From: Tetradesmus obliquus | Lineage: Eukaryota > Chlorophyta > Chlorophyceae > Sphaeropleales > Scenedesmaceae | Length of the DNA: 64,000 nt | Direction: 5' to 3' | Assembly (NCBI GenBank): GCA_030272155.1 | Contig: CP126206.1 | Coordinates: 2,480,001 to 2,544,000 of the forward strand | In this document: in pieces, positions 20,678 to 34,696 of the stretch | Numbering within the stretch: position 1 is the stretch's first letter | Layout of the letters: each line of letters starts with the position of its first letter | The notes under the pieces: model-generated | What the model was told of the DNA's origin: nothing | What the model saw: only the letters and a program-made list of their open reading frames with translations | The model's database searches: none | Position numbers and translations under genes: made by a program

Positions 20678-23600
20678 TCATAAAGGGGTGCCAGGAGACG
20701 GCGGCCGTGGTATGTTGCAGGCTCCAGTGGCGCAGTAGCCCCAGCAAGTCATCTGTCCATTCTCTTTCCTCACGCTGCAGCAGTTGGTTGTCAGCAAGGT
20801 TCAGCGGTCAGTGTGCATCAAGGTGTCATCGTTGTAGCGTGCTCATAATGTCTGATCCAATGCATTCCAAGCAGCGTTTGGTGCAAGCCTGGACCGCATG
20901 CACACAGCAACTGACTTTGTGGCTAAGCAAGGATGGCAAGCTGTGTGATCCTTGACAATAACACAACGAAAATTGTTTCAAAAATGCGGCAATTCAGCAA
21001 GCGGATGCTCATCAAGCATGATTGTTGCCGGCAGTTACGTGTATGGCGCCTCCGCCTCCGCCCAGAGCCCCCACCGCAAGGCTTGCGTGCACGGTAAATC
21101 AACAGGCATTGTATGTTTTGTGACCCTTGACAGTAATACACACATTTAACAAATTGACCATACAGCGATTGGTTGCTCACCAGACATGATCGTTGCCGGC
21201 AGTGACGTGTGTGGCACCACCGCCTCCGCCCGAAGCCCCCACCGCAAGGCTTGCAGGCACGGCCATCTGCTGGCCTGGGCCTGTGTCTTTGCCCCAGCAT
21301 AAGACTTGTGCATCCTTGTTGATGCCACTGCAGCAGCGCACAACACAAGGAGCAGGCATGATATGTGGGTTTATAAGGCTTGCAGGCACGGCCTAGGCAC
21401 AACCGGGCTGACGGTGTCTTTGCCCCAGCAAAAGACCTGTGCATCCTTGTTGATACCACTGCAGCCATACACAGCACAGGGAGCACACTGTATAGGTGAG
21501 ATTGAGGGCAGCTCGTTGATGCGAGGGCGCTGTTAGGCTATACTTCTGTTTCAGTTCTGTGGATCCAACGTGTATGGCAGTGTTTGACAAAACATGCATG
21601 CCATGCACACGTGCACATGCACACGCGCCTCAGGGAAGCGTTTCACGTATCAGTGGTAAATGATAATGTACATAGCCCCCTGTTGGTCCCAAACATTTCT
21701 TGTGTTGTAGGACGAAGCAGCAACAGCCCCAACGATACAGCAGAGAGCGACTGCAAAACAAACACACGTCGTAGCAGCAGACACGTCCACGCCTCAAAAA
21801 CCTGACACAAGCAGCTACTGCAGCAGCTGCTGCTGCTGCTGCTGCTGTTGCGTGTTGCTTGATATGACTTTTGGTGCTTGAAAAATTGAATGAGCTACGC
21901 GTGGTGTGTTAAGCTTGCCACCCGCGACTTTTGGTGCTTCAGGTTCAGTGGCAGGTGTACCTGTACCTCTCGTTATAGGTAGCTACCGGCAGGTTAAGCA
22001 TCAGCGAGTTATCTTCATAATCATCACTGTAAACACCACTATAACCCCATGCCTCACCAGGTGAAGTAGTCTCCTGCTGCAATGTCGCTGACCTTGGTGA
22101 TGGCAGGCGCGTCGAGCTGGTTGTATGTGTTGCCACCCCAACACAGCACACCGCCGTCGCCACTCAAAGCACTGCAAGCAACATCAGCCAAAGGAACAGC
22201 AGAAACAGGCTGGCAGAGTGATTGCAGGCGTGTGGTCTGGGCGATGGGCTGCCACCAGCACAGCACACGTCGTCGCCACTACAAGCGCTGCAAGTAGCAT
22301 CAATTGCTGCATGCACCAGCAGTAGCAAAAGAGCCGCGTCACGATTTGGAACGTGTGGTTTCGAGATGACAGCTCACACGAATACTACACGATGCCATTC
22401 TGTCTGTCTGGCCGGCGCAAGCTGAAACATCCACTTCACGAATGATACAGTCTTGAAAAGGCTTTTGCTCCCTTCTTACCATGTGTGGTCAACACCAGCA
22501 GTCACTTTGAAGTCAAAGCCGACCTCAGGGGCCTCCCAGCCGGGCGGCACAGTGCACTTGGCACCGCATGGCTGTGCCGGCATGGCCCCAGCCGTACAAA
22601 CGATCTCGTATGGGAGGCCGGTGCCCACAACCGCACACATGTGGTTCCTCCCGCAACCAATTGCTTTGACTGTGTAGTCAGTTGTGAAGACCGAGCCGTT
22701 GCTTGGGATGAAGCCATCCTGCCAGTTGGCTGTGTTGCCCCAGTTGCCCCAGCAGCGCAGCCGCTGGCCTGCAGGGAACCACAGATTGCAAGCTGTGAGT
22801 GAGTGAGCGAGTGAGGGAGTGACTACCCAGACAGCTCTGCAGCTCCTAGGTAAGTGGTGGCTTAAAGAGGGTGTGTGGCCAGGGCCGGCGCCTCTGGGCT
22901 CCACGCCCTCTACCTGTGGTTTTAAGCTATAATTAGCGTTGGATGCTGATTTCGCGCAAGCTTTGGTTTCTAGGCTTTACATGCAAGTTGCTACCCATGT
23001 GTTGCTTTAGCTGCCCCAGCACGACAGCCGCTCGCGCTTGCATGAAACAACCAGGGTTTAACAACAGAGTTTAGGTTGGGATTGGTGTTTAGGACGCGTT
23101 TAGCGCATAGTGTTGGAATTTAATGTGCCGACGGCACTGCCTTGAAGCTTGCCCCGTTGCCCTTCTTCTGCGGCAGTGTTGTCTCGGCAGCGCGGCAGCG
23201 CGGCAGCGCGCTGCCTACAAGTTATTGCAGTGAAGTACTAAAGCAGCAACTACAAGACGCCTTAGGACTTCCACATCACTTGATTATATGTAGCAGCGTC
23301 GCGCTGCTTCCTGACCGGGCTCACCTGTTGTGATCGCGCACGTGAACACCTCCCCAGCGCACATCTGGATGGCCCCATCTGTGCCATCTAGCAGCGCAGC
23401 GGGCGGGTCGACCTGGCCGAAGCTGGTGTTGCCAAACTCGCTGGTGCAGACAACGGTGGTGCCGGAGGGCCCGGGGATTTGCGCGACCTGCAGGGGCCGC
23501 ATATGTGGGGCATGATGACCTCATGCACTTTTGCCACTGCCATGGAACTGCATGTTCTCAATATGCTTGGAAGACATGATGCTCAAAGCAGGCAGCAGCG

Positions 23601-23800
23601 GCCTACTAAGCGAAAGCAGCAGCCGCGACCGCCTCCAAATCAATGCAGTGGGTACTCACCTGGTAGCAGTAATGATATTTGCTGACAGCAAACGCTCCTA
23701 GTATGGTTTCAAATGGAGGGGAGGCTGTCACAAAGTCCGGCCGCTGCCCCCAGCACCTGAGACGCTTGGTGTTGAGCTCCTGTCCACAGGTGTAGCGGTA
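20678..23800 (-). CDS. Gene A exons 23(end)-28: seven-blade RCC1-like propeller with Cys pairs
   Basis: Seven repeats follow one another: GYRYTC/LRCWG, YHYCYQ/VVCTS, VFTCAI/LRCWG, NHMCAV/IVCTA, DHTCAL/VLCWG, YFTCGI/VLCWG and DHVCVR/MTCWG. The first Cys of most repeats is split by an intron at the same place (TG|T or TG|C), and the second precedes Trp-Gly in five of seven. Five blades are textbook RCC1_2 motifs (HTCAL..G.V.CWG); paired cysteines suggest disulfides and so an extracellular location. The terminal exon 20774-20678 ends NIPRPPSPGTPL and TGA. Exons 26 and 27 are phase 2-2, so one can be lost without a frameshift. Confidence 0.75.
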
Positions 23801-26800
23801 GCCAGCTGCCAGCTGCTGAACCCTCAGGTTGAGCGTGGGAGGGTCGGTGTAATCAATCACAGCAGTAAATCCTGGTTTGATGGCTGCTGATGTGCTGAGG
23901 TCTCCTCCCTTATCACCTAGACGGCCTCCGTCTGATATCAGTATTGTGCCGGTTGTACCGCCGCGACGTGCGATGCCTGCCGCGCGCGTGATGTAGGGGT
24001 CAAGCATCGTGCCATTGCCGCCGCCCTGCACGCAACAGAAGCAAAAACAACAACAGCAGTAGAAAGTAGTAATGTGCAGGTCACTGTAGTCGGGTGTCTG
24101 GCGCCCACCTGAGGACAGGCTGGCGCGTTGTGACATAGTGAGTTACATTGAAAAGAGGCCATTGACGTCCGCACTTATCCGGTAAGTCTTGAAGACACTG
24201 TGTGGGACTGCCAGACAACGTGCCAGTGGCGCAGCAATTGCGGCATCATGCCGCATCCAGTGGATGCAGTGGCTAGAGCATTGCAAGCTCAGCTTAGCTT
24301 GTAGCAACCGTCTACTGCACTGCATCCTTTGAACCCTGCTTTGAGGAGCCACATAACTGTCACAGCAACCGGGCCAGTTAGGACAGGGCCGCCCTGCGGC
24401 ATAAGACTGTCTTCTGCAAGATCAGTAGTTGTGGCGCATTGCAACGGTTGCAGCATATGCTCCTACTGTTTTTATTGCTACAACTGCATGTTGTTGTTGC
24501 TGCTGCTGCTGCTGCCCAGGCCTACATGTGTTGGGGTGACCTGCAATTACAATGCCACCTTGAAACTTGCTGCCCAGCTGCCACTCTCACCATATTCAAT
24601 GGGAGGATGGTTGTTGCTGCATTCACGTTTGTCGAACGTACAGGAAAAGACAGCAGGCCAAACGATCCAAACACCCCGCCATCGATCGCACTGATGTCAT
24701 CGCAAGCCACCAGCAGGCCCTCATCGGGCGGGATAAAGGTCATGTCTGACACCCGGCAGGCCCTGCAAGTGCAGTTTCATGAGACACAACAAGCACCGAG
24801 TCAGCTCCTTGCCGCACCGCCAAGAGGCAGCAATGCAATAGTATCGAGCGTTGACGCAGCAGCGGTACGTTCAACTGCAAATCGTCTGCCGCAACCGGTC
24901 ACCTACTGGAGCGCCACGCACATGTGCTACAGTGTAGCGCAGGCAGCAAGTTGTGCAGCAGCGACACACCCAAGCACTACAGACGCACCTGCCCGGCGTT
25001 GAATAGTCCTTGGCATTGAAGGAGCCGGTGTTTGGATCAGGCGTCAGCACCGACGGGTCGTGCCACCTGATCTGACCCATCTCAGTGTACGCCACGTACA
25101 GCGCAGGCACGGAATTCGCGGCGATATTCGCGGCATCCACTGCCAGGTAGGTGGGTTTAAAGGTGTTCACGTTGCGATTGTTGTCGCCGCAAAAACCGAA
25201 CACACCGGGCTCATAATGGTCAACATAGCCATTGCTGCGCGTGTACTTCCGCACACAACCATTGCGCGAGTCGCTGATGTAAGCCTGGAAGGTATCCGCG
25301 TCCAATGGGTCCGTGTACACAATTTCGATGTCAGTGGGGTTCCAGAGGGTTGCTAATGTCGCAACTGGAAAAAAGTATATCTGGCAGCCGTAACTCCCTG
25401 GCGTATTCTCACAAGGTGAAGTATCGGAGCAGCTGCCCACTGCGTCCACGGGCGGCGGCGGTGTGTTGCTGCCCGGCGGAGGCAGCTGTATCATCCGCAC
25501 ACAGTTTTGATCTGCAGCGGAAAGCAATATGAGGGTCAGCAGCTGCAGGGTGTTGTACATGTGTCTTGATTGAGCAGTCGTCGTCTTGCAACGCACAGTC
25601 AGGTGCTCAGCCAGGCTGGCAGTATATGGCAGTTCTTGCTGCATTATCAAGTCATGCTCATCCTTGATGAAAAGCTGCACACAATTAGCTGCCACAAAAG
25701 CACGAAAGCCGCTGGTAGTGTGCAGCCACACGATGAGTATATAAGCTGCAAGCAGTTTCACGCCGGCAGTCGACAGCATACACTTGATTGTGCAGATGTG
25801 TTTGTTGACATGAAAGGTGGCGCCAATCGTTGTTTGTTGACATGTACATGTTTGTGCTTGCTGGTGCAGCAGTATGATTGAGTGAAAAGGGACAAGGAAT
25901 CTCAGCCAGCTTAAACTACGATATACGGTCATGCAAGAATCCTACTCACCGTGGTCGGTCACGTAAATCTTGTTCGTCAATTCATCCAGCGCGATGCCGC
26001 GCAACGACCCGGGACTGCTGCCACTGCCGCTGAAGTCGGCAATTACGTCATCGGCTACCACATATGGGTTGGCTGACGAGGCATCAACGGCCGGTAGCGT
26101 CTGGAATGACAACGTCAGAAGCAGACACATGCTGTCACCGTGTTGTGAAAGGTGCATGCTTGCAACTGCTAATGAGCAATCCCGTGTTGATTGGATCAGC
26201 TGCAGTTGCGCCTGTTGATGTTTCTGCCAGAAATGCAGCATGTGCACCAAAAGGTTGTTCGTAAGTGTTGCATCAGTCGCACTGTCAAGCTGTTGAAGCG
26301 CAAACAACATGCCTCTATACGTGCGCCACAGCCACACCTTCCGCACTGTGTTGTCGAGTGCCGTGTAGTAGACGGTGCCTGGATCAATGCCCCAGCTGTT
26401 TGTGCTCCGTGAAACCAGAGCCACAGGGACCGTAGCAGAGCTCAGCTCACCACGGTATCCACGCTTGAACGCTGCGGGCAGCACAACATGAACATGCCTT
26501 GTTGATACAATCAGTGCTGCCGAGTTAGTAGCTTTTGCATGACTGGGGAGCCAGTATGCTCACATCATAGCACTACCAGCTGCATGTGAACTGGTCTGTT
26601 GGGTTGCTGCTTAGCTGCTACTGAACCCTGCCTAGACAGTTGCTGCTTCATGAGCTGATCATCAAGGCTTGTACATGAACCAGCAGGTGCTGCTTCAACT
26701 GCTGCCATGCCCAAGTTGGTAGGCCATTGCAGCAGTTGCTGCATCAGCTGCTAATTAAACAGTTGTTGCAAAAGCCGGGCGGCCATGCCCTTACATGCAA

Positions 26801-29800
26801 GCACTCCTGCATCAGCGGCCGCATCGCAATGACTCACGTACACACTCATTCGGGACCCCAATGAACATGTTGCAGAGCCCATTCTCGCCTTGGGCCAAGC
26901 TGCAGCTTGACCAGTAGAGCCCGTCATTGAATTCACATGTCAAGCTGCCATTGGCAGGGCAAAATCCGCCGTATTCGTAGCAGGTGTTTGGCGGTAGGGT
27001 TGCCGCACAGCCTCCGACATCGCAGGCTGCAACAGCAGCAGCGGCAGCAGCGGCAGCAACACAGGGCAGGTATATACCATGTTATACACATACTCACATA
27101 TGCAGCAGCCGCACTGGTGCATGTGCAGTTGCTGCTTGTGGCTGCCAGCTTCCATGCTGCGGTAGCTGACAAAGTAGTTTTGTGCAGCTGTTGTGGCCCA
27201 CGGTGCTGCAACACTGTTTTGTGTGACACACAAAGTAGCTGACCAGTTGTCATAGTCCAACCAAGCTGACACAGCATGCCTACTGTATGTTGTGCTGTGT
27301 GCAACAACTCACTTGGACCAGCTGGGCTGGGACTGGGGCTAGGGCTGGGGCTGGGGCTGGGTGGGGTGCTTGGAGGGGGGCTGGGGAGGGCGGGTGGTGT
27401 AGTGCAGTTGCCGCTGCGGCAGATGCCCAGCGACCCTGCCTGCCGCCTTCGGCTGGCTGGTATGGTGCAGCTGCCTCCTTCGTTGATATTGCTGAAGCTG
27501 ATAGTTGCTGCTGTGGCGTTGCAGTCGGCCCGGCGGCATTCTGTGCTGTTGTATGCAACGCAGAAGTCTGCGTGACGGAGCAACAAGCGACAGCGGCAGT
27601 TATAGCAAGACATGCTAGCAAGAGCATGCACCAGCAGTCATTGTTCTCACACCCTGCATCATGCATTCAGTGAACCTGCTGCATACCTCAACATACAATT
27701 TGCAGCTGAGCTAATTCATGCAGGGCAACTGTCTATGCTGCCGTGTCAATGCAGCGCAACCTAAAGCGTGCGGAAACAAGCGGCACCACTTCATGCACAG
27801 CTAGCACGACTACGACCACAACTACACCCGACTCACCCACGCATTTCACAGCGTCTCTGTTCCACACGTATCCGGTCACACAACCGCATCTGTAGCCAGG
27901 AGCAAATGGAGAGGGCTGGCAGCTTCTGTCCACGGCAAATGCGACTTGTCCGCATGGGTTGGCGGCACATGCGGGGTCTGTGCAGCCGCTGAGCCTGTCA
28001 CTCCATGCCAGGCCCACTGTGCATTTGCATGCAAAGCCGGTGAAGGAGCCCGGAGCATCGCTGCAAGCGTCCTGTACTGTGTTGGCGATGATGTTGCAGG
28101 GCTTGTTGAAGCATGTATTGGCTGCGCATAGCCAGGCAAGCAGGCGAGCAGGCAAGAAATGACAGCTTAGTGACAGAAAGGTGAGCGAGCGTTGCGCTTG
28201 AGGCAGAGATTGCATGTCCTGTATGTATCAACAGCTGATGCAGCATCGTGTGCAGAAGAACATGATCCAGCCAACTGCCGATTGCTTTTCCAAGATGTAA
28301 TTGGTGCTCACCAATACAGGCCCCGTTCACCCAGGTGTACCGCGGCTGGCAGGTGCATGTGAAGGCCAGCTGTTTGGTGCCAGCAGCCCTCCGAGCGGCG
28401 GAGCAGCTGCCGTTGACAGCAAACTCAATGCTGCCACATGGGTTGTTGGAGCACACAGTTGCTGCAGGGCGGGTACAGATGCGGAAAATATCAGCAGGTT
28501 GCCACGCAAATGCACTGCATGTTGAGTCATCTGCAACGCATTGTGTGTGCAAAACAGTGTTGCTGGGTCATCTTCAGCGCTGCTGCATCCTCACAATGCC
28601 TAGCATGTCACCCATCATTGTGGCACAGTCAAGGAACCAGCTTTATATGACCAGGGCAGTAAGCAAGGTTAGTAGCATTTCACGAGAGCACATCACACCA
28701 TATTCACGGCTGAAGCGCATGCAGGCTTGCCTGAAACTAATTCCTCGGGTGTTGCATCTCAAAGCCACATAAAAGTGTATACTGCATCATCATGCTTACC
28801 TTGCGCATCACAGATTGCCGCGCGGCACGTGCCGTTGGCAATGGTGTTGCCGTTGCATGATGTGCCGTCCGGCAGGTTGATGATGGTGCATTCGCCGGTG
28901 CGAGGCACACATGTTGCATTCTGGCACGCGTTTGAGGCGGCGCATGGCGTCTGTCGTACGACACAGTAGTCTGCGGCAAGAGATATGCAGCCAGCAATGT
29001 ATGGGTGTGTACATGTTGTCGTCAGCTAGATGCAAACACAGCAGGCAGGGGACGCTGCTCAGCCGTCTAGTTGCTCTTTAGGCACAGCACCAGCAGCAAC
29101 GGCAGTAGCAGCAACGTCAATAAAGACAGACACATTGACAAATGCCACATCCCCCTGAATGTGATTGCTGAGCGCTTTGATGACAGTGCATGCATCCTTC
29201 AGCATCCTTCTTCGCAAGCCATGCCCTCTAGCTCACCTACTGCATTCAGGATGTTACCATTGGAGTCTGCCCTTTGCACAGACAGGCCAGGGCCGTACGG
29301 TGTCACCAGCAACATGCGTGCCGGCGACGCAAGGATGAGAAACTCCATCTCAAGAGACAGCAGCGAGCTCTCTGGAAAGCTTGATTTGAACAGCACCGCC
29401 TGCGTCTCTGTCACCTTTGGTGCCACTGCCCGAACGGTGCGGTTGCTGCTGGCGCTCGCCTCAGCCACTACTGCACCCCCGCTGCTGCCGCTGTTGCTTG
29501 GGGTGCTGCGCCGTGAGAGGGTTTTGAGCACCGTGGTTTGCACATTGGAGACGAGGTACCCTGCTGGGAGGCTCAGGGAGTTGCCTACTGATGACCCAAA
29601 TGAGGTCAGGGCTGCTGTGCTGCTGAGGGGGCTAGGAAAGCTAGCCACTGGGCCCTCCACACGGTAGTAGATGATGTATAGGCCTGCACACGTGACATTG
29701 GCAGCAAACAGCAGCAGCAGACAATATAATGTTTCAGTGGGCCAGTGGCAAAACCCTGGCTGCTTTGTGCACGGTATGGTAAGAGAGGCTCACAGTACCA

Positions 29801-32800
29801 CACGTTAACCAGTTGATCTTGTGCGCGCTTCGACAAGACAAGCGACAAGTTGTGCAGAACGTGAACATTGCCGATTTAAGAGACCAACAGCCGCGCATGC
29901 AACACTTGACCAGGTACGCCGTATGTGCCAACAAACCAGCAGAAGCTCTGCACTATACACCAGCAGTAGCGGCAGCTGCAGCAGCAGGAACAAAAGTAGA
30001 AGCTCTGCTCTGTACTATTGGCGCAACACTCACGTGCACATAAGCCACCAGAGCATGCACCCGGGGTTGATGCAGAGTAGTCACATGCTGTGCCATCTGT
30101 CTTGTTTTTGGAATTGCAGACGCCGGCAGCAGGCGGGCACAGCGACCCCTCAGGGACCAACAACTCCCGGCAGGAGGTTGCGCTGCACAACGCACTCTTA
30201 CATAAGTCTGCAAAACAGCGCATACAGCAGCAGCATCAACAACGGTAGCAGCAACAGCAGCATACACAGTAAGTGGTTGCCTTGTCCGTAATGGAGGAAC
30301 AGGAGTGGGCGCTGGCTATGGCGTTGCATTGCATGCGCACCGCTGCATTGCATGCGCCACAACAGCCCCACTTCCCCATTGCCCGTCGAGTTGAGTGGCA
30401 ACTGCACATGTCAGCAAACAAACCACGCGGTTCCGGCACGCCACCTGCACCACAAATGGAACGCCTCCACCTTTGCAGCCGCCGGCATCACGCGGGTAAG
30501 TCAGACAACACACATGGGTCGAGTTTGAAAAACACGTGTGCTCAATGCCGCACCTTTGCAAACGCCAGCAGCGCACATGCTTTCGTATCCCCTCAGCTTG
30601 CAGGGAGTGCCGTCATCTTTGCCGTCACATTTGGTGTCGCAGGTGCCTGTCAGTGCGTTGCAGACTTCACCGGCCTCTGTGTTGCACCGCACGTCGCCGC
30701 AGGTGGCAGCACACCTGCACAGCAAGATCAAGTTGGTATCAGCGCATTTGCATGGTTTTGCAGCAAGCCAGAGCGGCAGCTCAACACAACACATCAATGG
30801 CGACCTCTGATGCCTAAGCGATTTCTATGCATGTTTGTCTCCCAAATATTGCAGCCATCCGCCACAACCATCGCACCTGTCAGTCAGAGTAGCAGCCGGC
30901 CTGAAGGCATAAGACTTGAAAACAGCCCCGGTCCGCTGGTCAACTGCGCCAGTGCCTGTAAAGTTTCCAGCGGTGCCGTCTGCCAGCAGGTCCCGCGCCA
31001 TTGCAACGCCTGGCGAGGCCCCCGCAGGGAAGCTGCGGGAAAGGTAATTGGTGTAACCGGCATAACTGATGCTGCCTGTCATGCCCCAGAAGGCCTGAGG
31101 GAAGCCCCGCTGTTGTTGTGCTGCATCTGAGCCGCTGTTTACTGCGGAGCGGTCGCTGCTGAACAACACAATGGTGCGGCCAGGTGCGGTCTTGGGATCG
31201 TCACGGTACTTTTCGAACCAGCTTGGCCTCAAAGCGAATCGGCCGTCAGCAGTAAGCACCATGCGGCCAGCTTGCCAGTCCAGCTGCACACGTGACAAGC
31301 AGAAACATGCACATGCAAGGGTACAACAGTGAAGTAAAACAGCAGTTGGCAACAGAATAACGCCCTGCCATGTAAGAAGCAGTAAGGAAGTGAGGGACGC
31401 TTGATGGACGAGAGTTGGAAGGCATCAGATGTGCAAGATCAACTGAAATTGTATGTCACTGCACGTGCATACTCTTCTTCATGATGATGATGATGATGAT
31501 GATGATGATGTGCATACTCTTCTACCATGAGTAGATGGCATTTCCATGAATACGCAGTTATTTTTGAAGCAACAGGCAACTCACATTGTAATCGGTGTTC
31601 AGGAAGTCAAGAGAAGCACCACTCATGATGATGGGAGTTTCACCCGCAGAGCTGTCATCCCCAATGCTGCTGACAACCACAAAGGCGTGCGTTGACCAGC
31701 CTTGATAGTCGTCAAGGGATGGTGGGCCCACCGGGCACAGGTTTGGGTCGTTACATTTAAAAGTGACATTGTAACCTGCTGCTCCAAACAACAACGCAAT
31801 CTCAGGGGCTTCGTCACCAAAAGCGCAGCGGTTCTCCCGCAGGTATGGTGCCAGCACTAAAACACTGCCACGTGATGTTGAGCACTTCTGAGTTTGCTGC
31901 AGCTGCCTCAGAGGGAAGGCTGTGGAACCTGTTTCCAGAACAGAGGAGCCGGCGTTGCTTCTGCTGCTGCTGCTGCTGCTGCCAATAGTGCTGTGTGGCG
32001 GCTGCTGTGGATAATCTGTTGCCGCGACGACATCCGCTTGGTCTTGCTGCAGCAGCAACTGCTGCACCTGCTCTGTCAAGTTGTTGCTGACACTGCTGCT
32101 GTCAGAGGTATGTAAGTCTTCTTGCTGCTGCTGTCCAAGGCTGTACTGCAGCAGGCTGCGTGACCTCCTGCTGCTGCTGCATGGCTTGCCGTAGTCATCG
32201 GTGGCCAGGATCAGGCAGGGGAAGTCCTCCTGGGTGAGGAACTCAATGCGCCTGCAGCAGGGGGGCAGCAGGTGCAGTGCGGGAACAGTGCAGACCATGT
32301 GTTGCAAGACAAGAAAGCGAGCAGGGGAGCAGCAGAGGAAGATCAGGGGCATTGGGGCGCAGGTAGAAGTGCCAGTTTACGACATTAGCACTGCTAAGCA
32401 GCAGCCAAAGCCGCATGGGCAGCAGCGGAAGCAACAACAGCAGAAGCAAAAGCAAGAACAGTCTTTCAACGGCCATAATTTTCTCCACGCAGCCAACTTC
32501 CATGACCACCAGCCTTTACCTCTCAGTGACTTTTCTGACCGTGCCATTCTTGATCTTTGGAATGATGGATGTGAAGTTGTTGAAGGTCACTGCTGCCGGC
32601 GCCACTGTTGCTGCTGCTGCTGTCCCTGCATCACTCAGGCGCCGTCGCTGGCCGCCGCTGCCAGTTAGCCTTATCAGCAGATCATACATCTGCTGGGTTG
32701 CTGCCTCGGGCGTTGCGCCAGCTGCTTGAATCTCGTCCAGCTGCTCCTGTGCTGTGCTGACCAGATCGGCGGTGGGGAAGATCTGGATGAACACGTCAAA

Positions 32801-33662
32801 GTCTGTTGTGATGGCGGTGATGATGACTGTAGGATGGAAGCGGCAGGGCAGCGGCAGGCACAGTCTTCAAGCGTCAGCACGTTCCTTGTACGTGTCTAGT
32901 GTACATGGCCTTATTTTGGCTGATACCCAGTTCACCCACCTTGCGAGCTGACATCCCTGTCCAGCAAGCTTACATAGAAGTTCCTGTACACCGCCTCGTT
33001 TGTTTTGGGAAAGTCGACGAAAATGACGTTGGAAAACAGACCGTCGTTGGCATATCTGTCGTCGTGCACTCGCAGCCCATCATCAAACAGAGTGCCAAGC
33101 ACATCTCCGATGCCGTCCGTCGTGTTGCCTTTGCGGCCATGTAGCACAACTTGCGTGGAACCGTTCAGGCCGGCAGTGCTTGCAAAACGCGCTTTGAAGA
33201 TGACGGGTTCGGTTTGGCCCTGTGCTGCTGCGTCGATGTTGGCTGTCATGCCTACGCAAAAGCCGGCCTGGCACCTGCCTGCACATCGGCAGCAGCAGTA
33301 CGGGTGGCAAGGTCAGGGGTATACACATAACTTTCAGAAACACTGCCATTGACGTCATTTATCTCCCGCTGGCTGAACACATGTGTGACGCAACACAGTC
33401 CAACACAACACAGGCAATGTCATTTTGTACACAGCTCATCGCTGCTGCAGAGCTTTGCAGGCGAATCTGCATGCCAGAACCCCACGCCCCTACTCACAGA
33501 ACGCTCACCTTTCACAGGGCCATCCGTGCAGTTGGTTCCATCAGCCACAGGCGTGTAGCTGCATTTGCCAGCAGAGCAGCTGCCAGTCTGGCACACCTTG
33601 TCATCACACTTTGGGGGCGAGCAAGCCGGTGGTGGCCCTGGCGGTGCTGCAGCAGCAACAGT

Positions 33663-33720
<58 letters not shown>

Positions 33721-34653
33721 CAGCAGCGCCTGTGACATTTACGAAGAGTATCTTTACTGTGTTGTGACAACAACGTTAACATTGTGATGGCTTGCAAAAC
33801 GGTGTACAGTGTGGCATCAGCTATGCCCTCGTTAACCTGGTCAACCTGGGTCAATCTTAGTCAAATTGGTCAAACATGGTCAAACTTTGTCTAACTTGGT
33901 CAGACTTGGTGCATGCTCATGCATAACAGCACGTTAAGAGGAAAGCACCATTTCTTGCTCACATGCCGGGATGCCTGTGGTCCTGGTAGCTGCTGCTGCA
34001 GCGGTGACACTGACGGCACCCTTGCTGACGGCCCGCAGCCCATTGCAGACGCCAAACGCGCATCTGTTGGTGTTGATTGTCTTGGCAACACTCGTGAATT
34101 TGGGCAGCACCTGCTGTGCATTGCTGCCGGCGTATGCCAACCGCACGCTGAGCTGCAGCGTGGAACCAGCTGTGGAGCTGGCACCAGGCATCTGCAATGC
34201 AAGAAGTGCAGCCGCAGCAAACCCAGCAGGTGATTAGCAGGTGATGAAAATGCTGAATACACACACGCTGAGCTGCAAGGCAGAGCCACTTGTGGAGCTG
34301 ACACCGGGCACCTGCATTGCAAGCAATGCAGCGGAGAGTAACAGACCATAATGTGTTAAAGTCAGAAGCAAGACAGCGTTGCAGTTGCTTGTGGCTCTGG
34401 GTGTCCTGCAAGCTGCACATTTCCTGCAAGCCCTGCAGGGTTCCTGCAAGCCTGCAAGTGCCGCAGCATTTCCTGCAAGCCCGCATGGTTTCTGACAGGC
34501 AGCAGGCGTTTCAGTGCTTGCAACCGCTGCTTTCCTTGCACGCTCACTCTCACCAGGCAGAAGTGGCAGAGGATTCAACGGGGCAGCAATGCATGCATCA
34601 ATGCGTACAGAGTGTGTCAAGACGTTTCAGGTCAGAAAAACAATTTGAGAGCA

Positions 34654-34696
<43 letters not shown>

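Larger units (their letters stand above)
1..25975 (+). repeat. Copy 1 of a large direct tandem duplication (visible part)
   Basis: The whole interval recurs in the same orientation at 37561-64000. The offset is 37560 for 1-7346 and 38025 from 7347 onward. Reading the two copies together I noticed two substitutions, 3691 C versus 41251 G and 5049 T versus 42609 C, plus a 465-bp insertion in copy 2. This was reading by eye plus comparison of long open frames, so further single differences may exist. Position 1 is only the window edge. The period is 37560 bp, and the true unit boundary may lie anywhere in 25976-37560 or outside the window. It could be a recent segmental duplication or two haplotypes joined by the assembler. 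Confidence 0.97.

Noticed and set aside
24439-25002. 187-codon plus-strand frame
   Set aside because: Shadow of gene A exon 22 and flanking introns on the minus strand.
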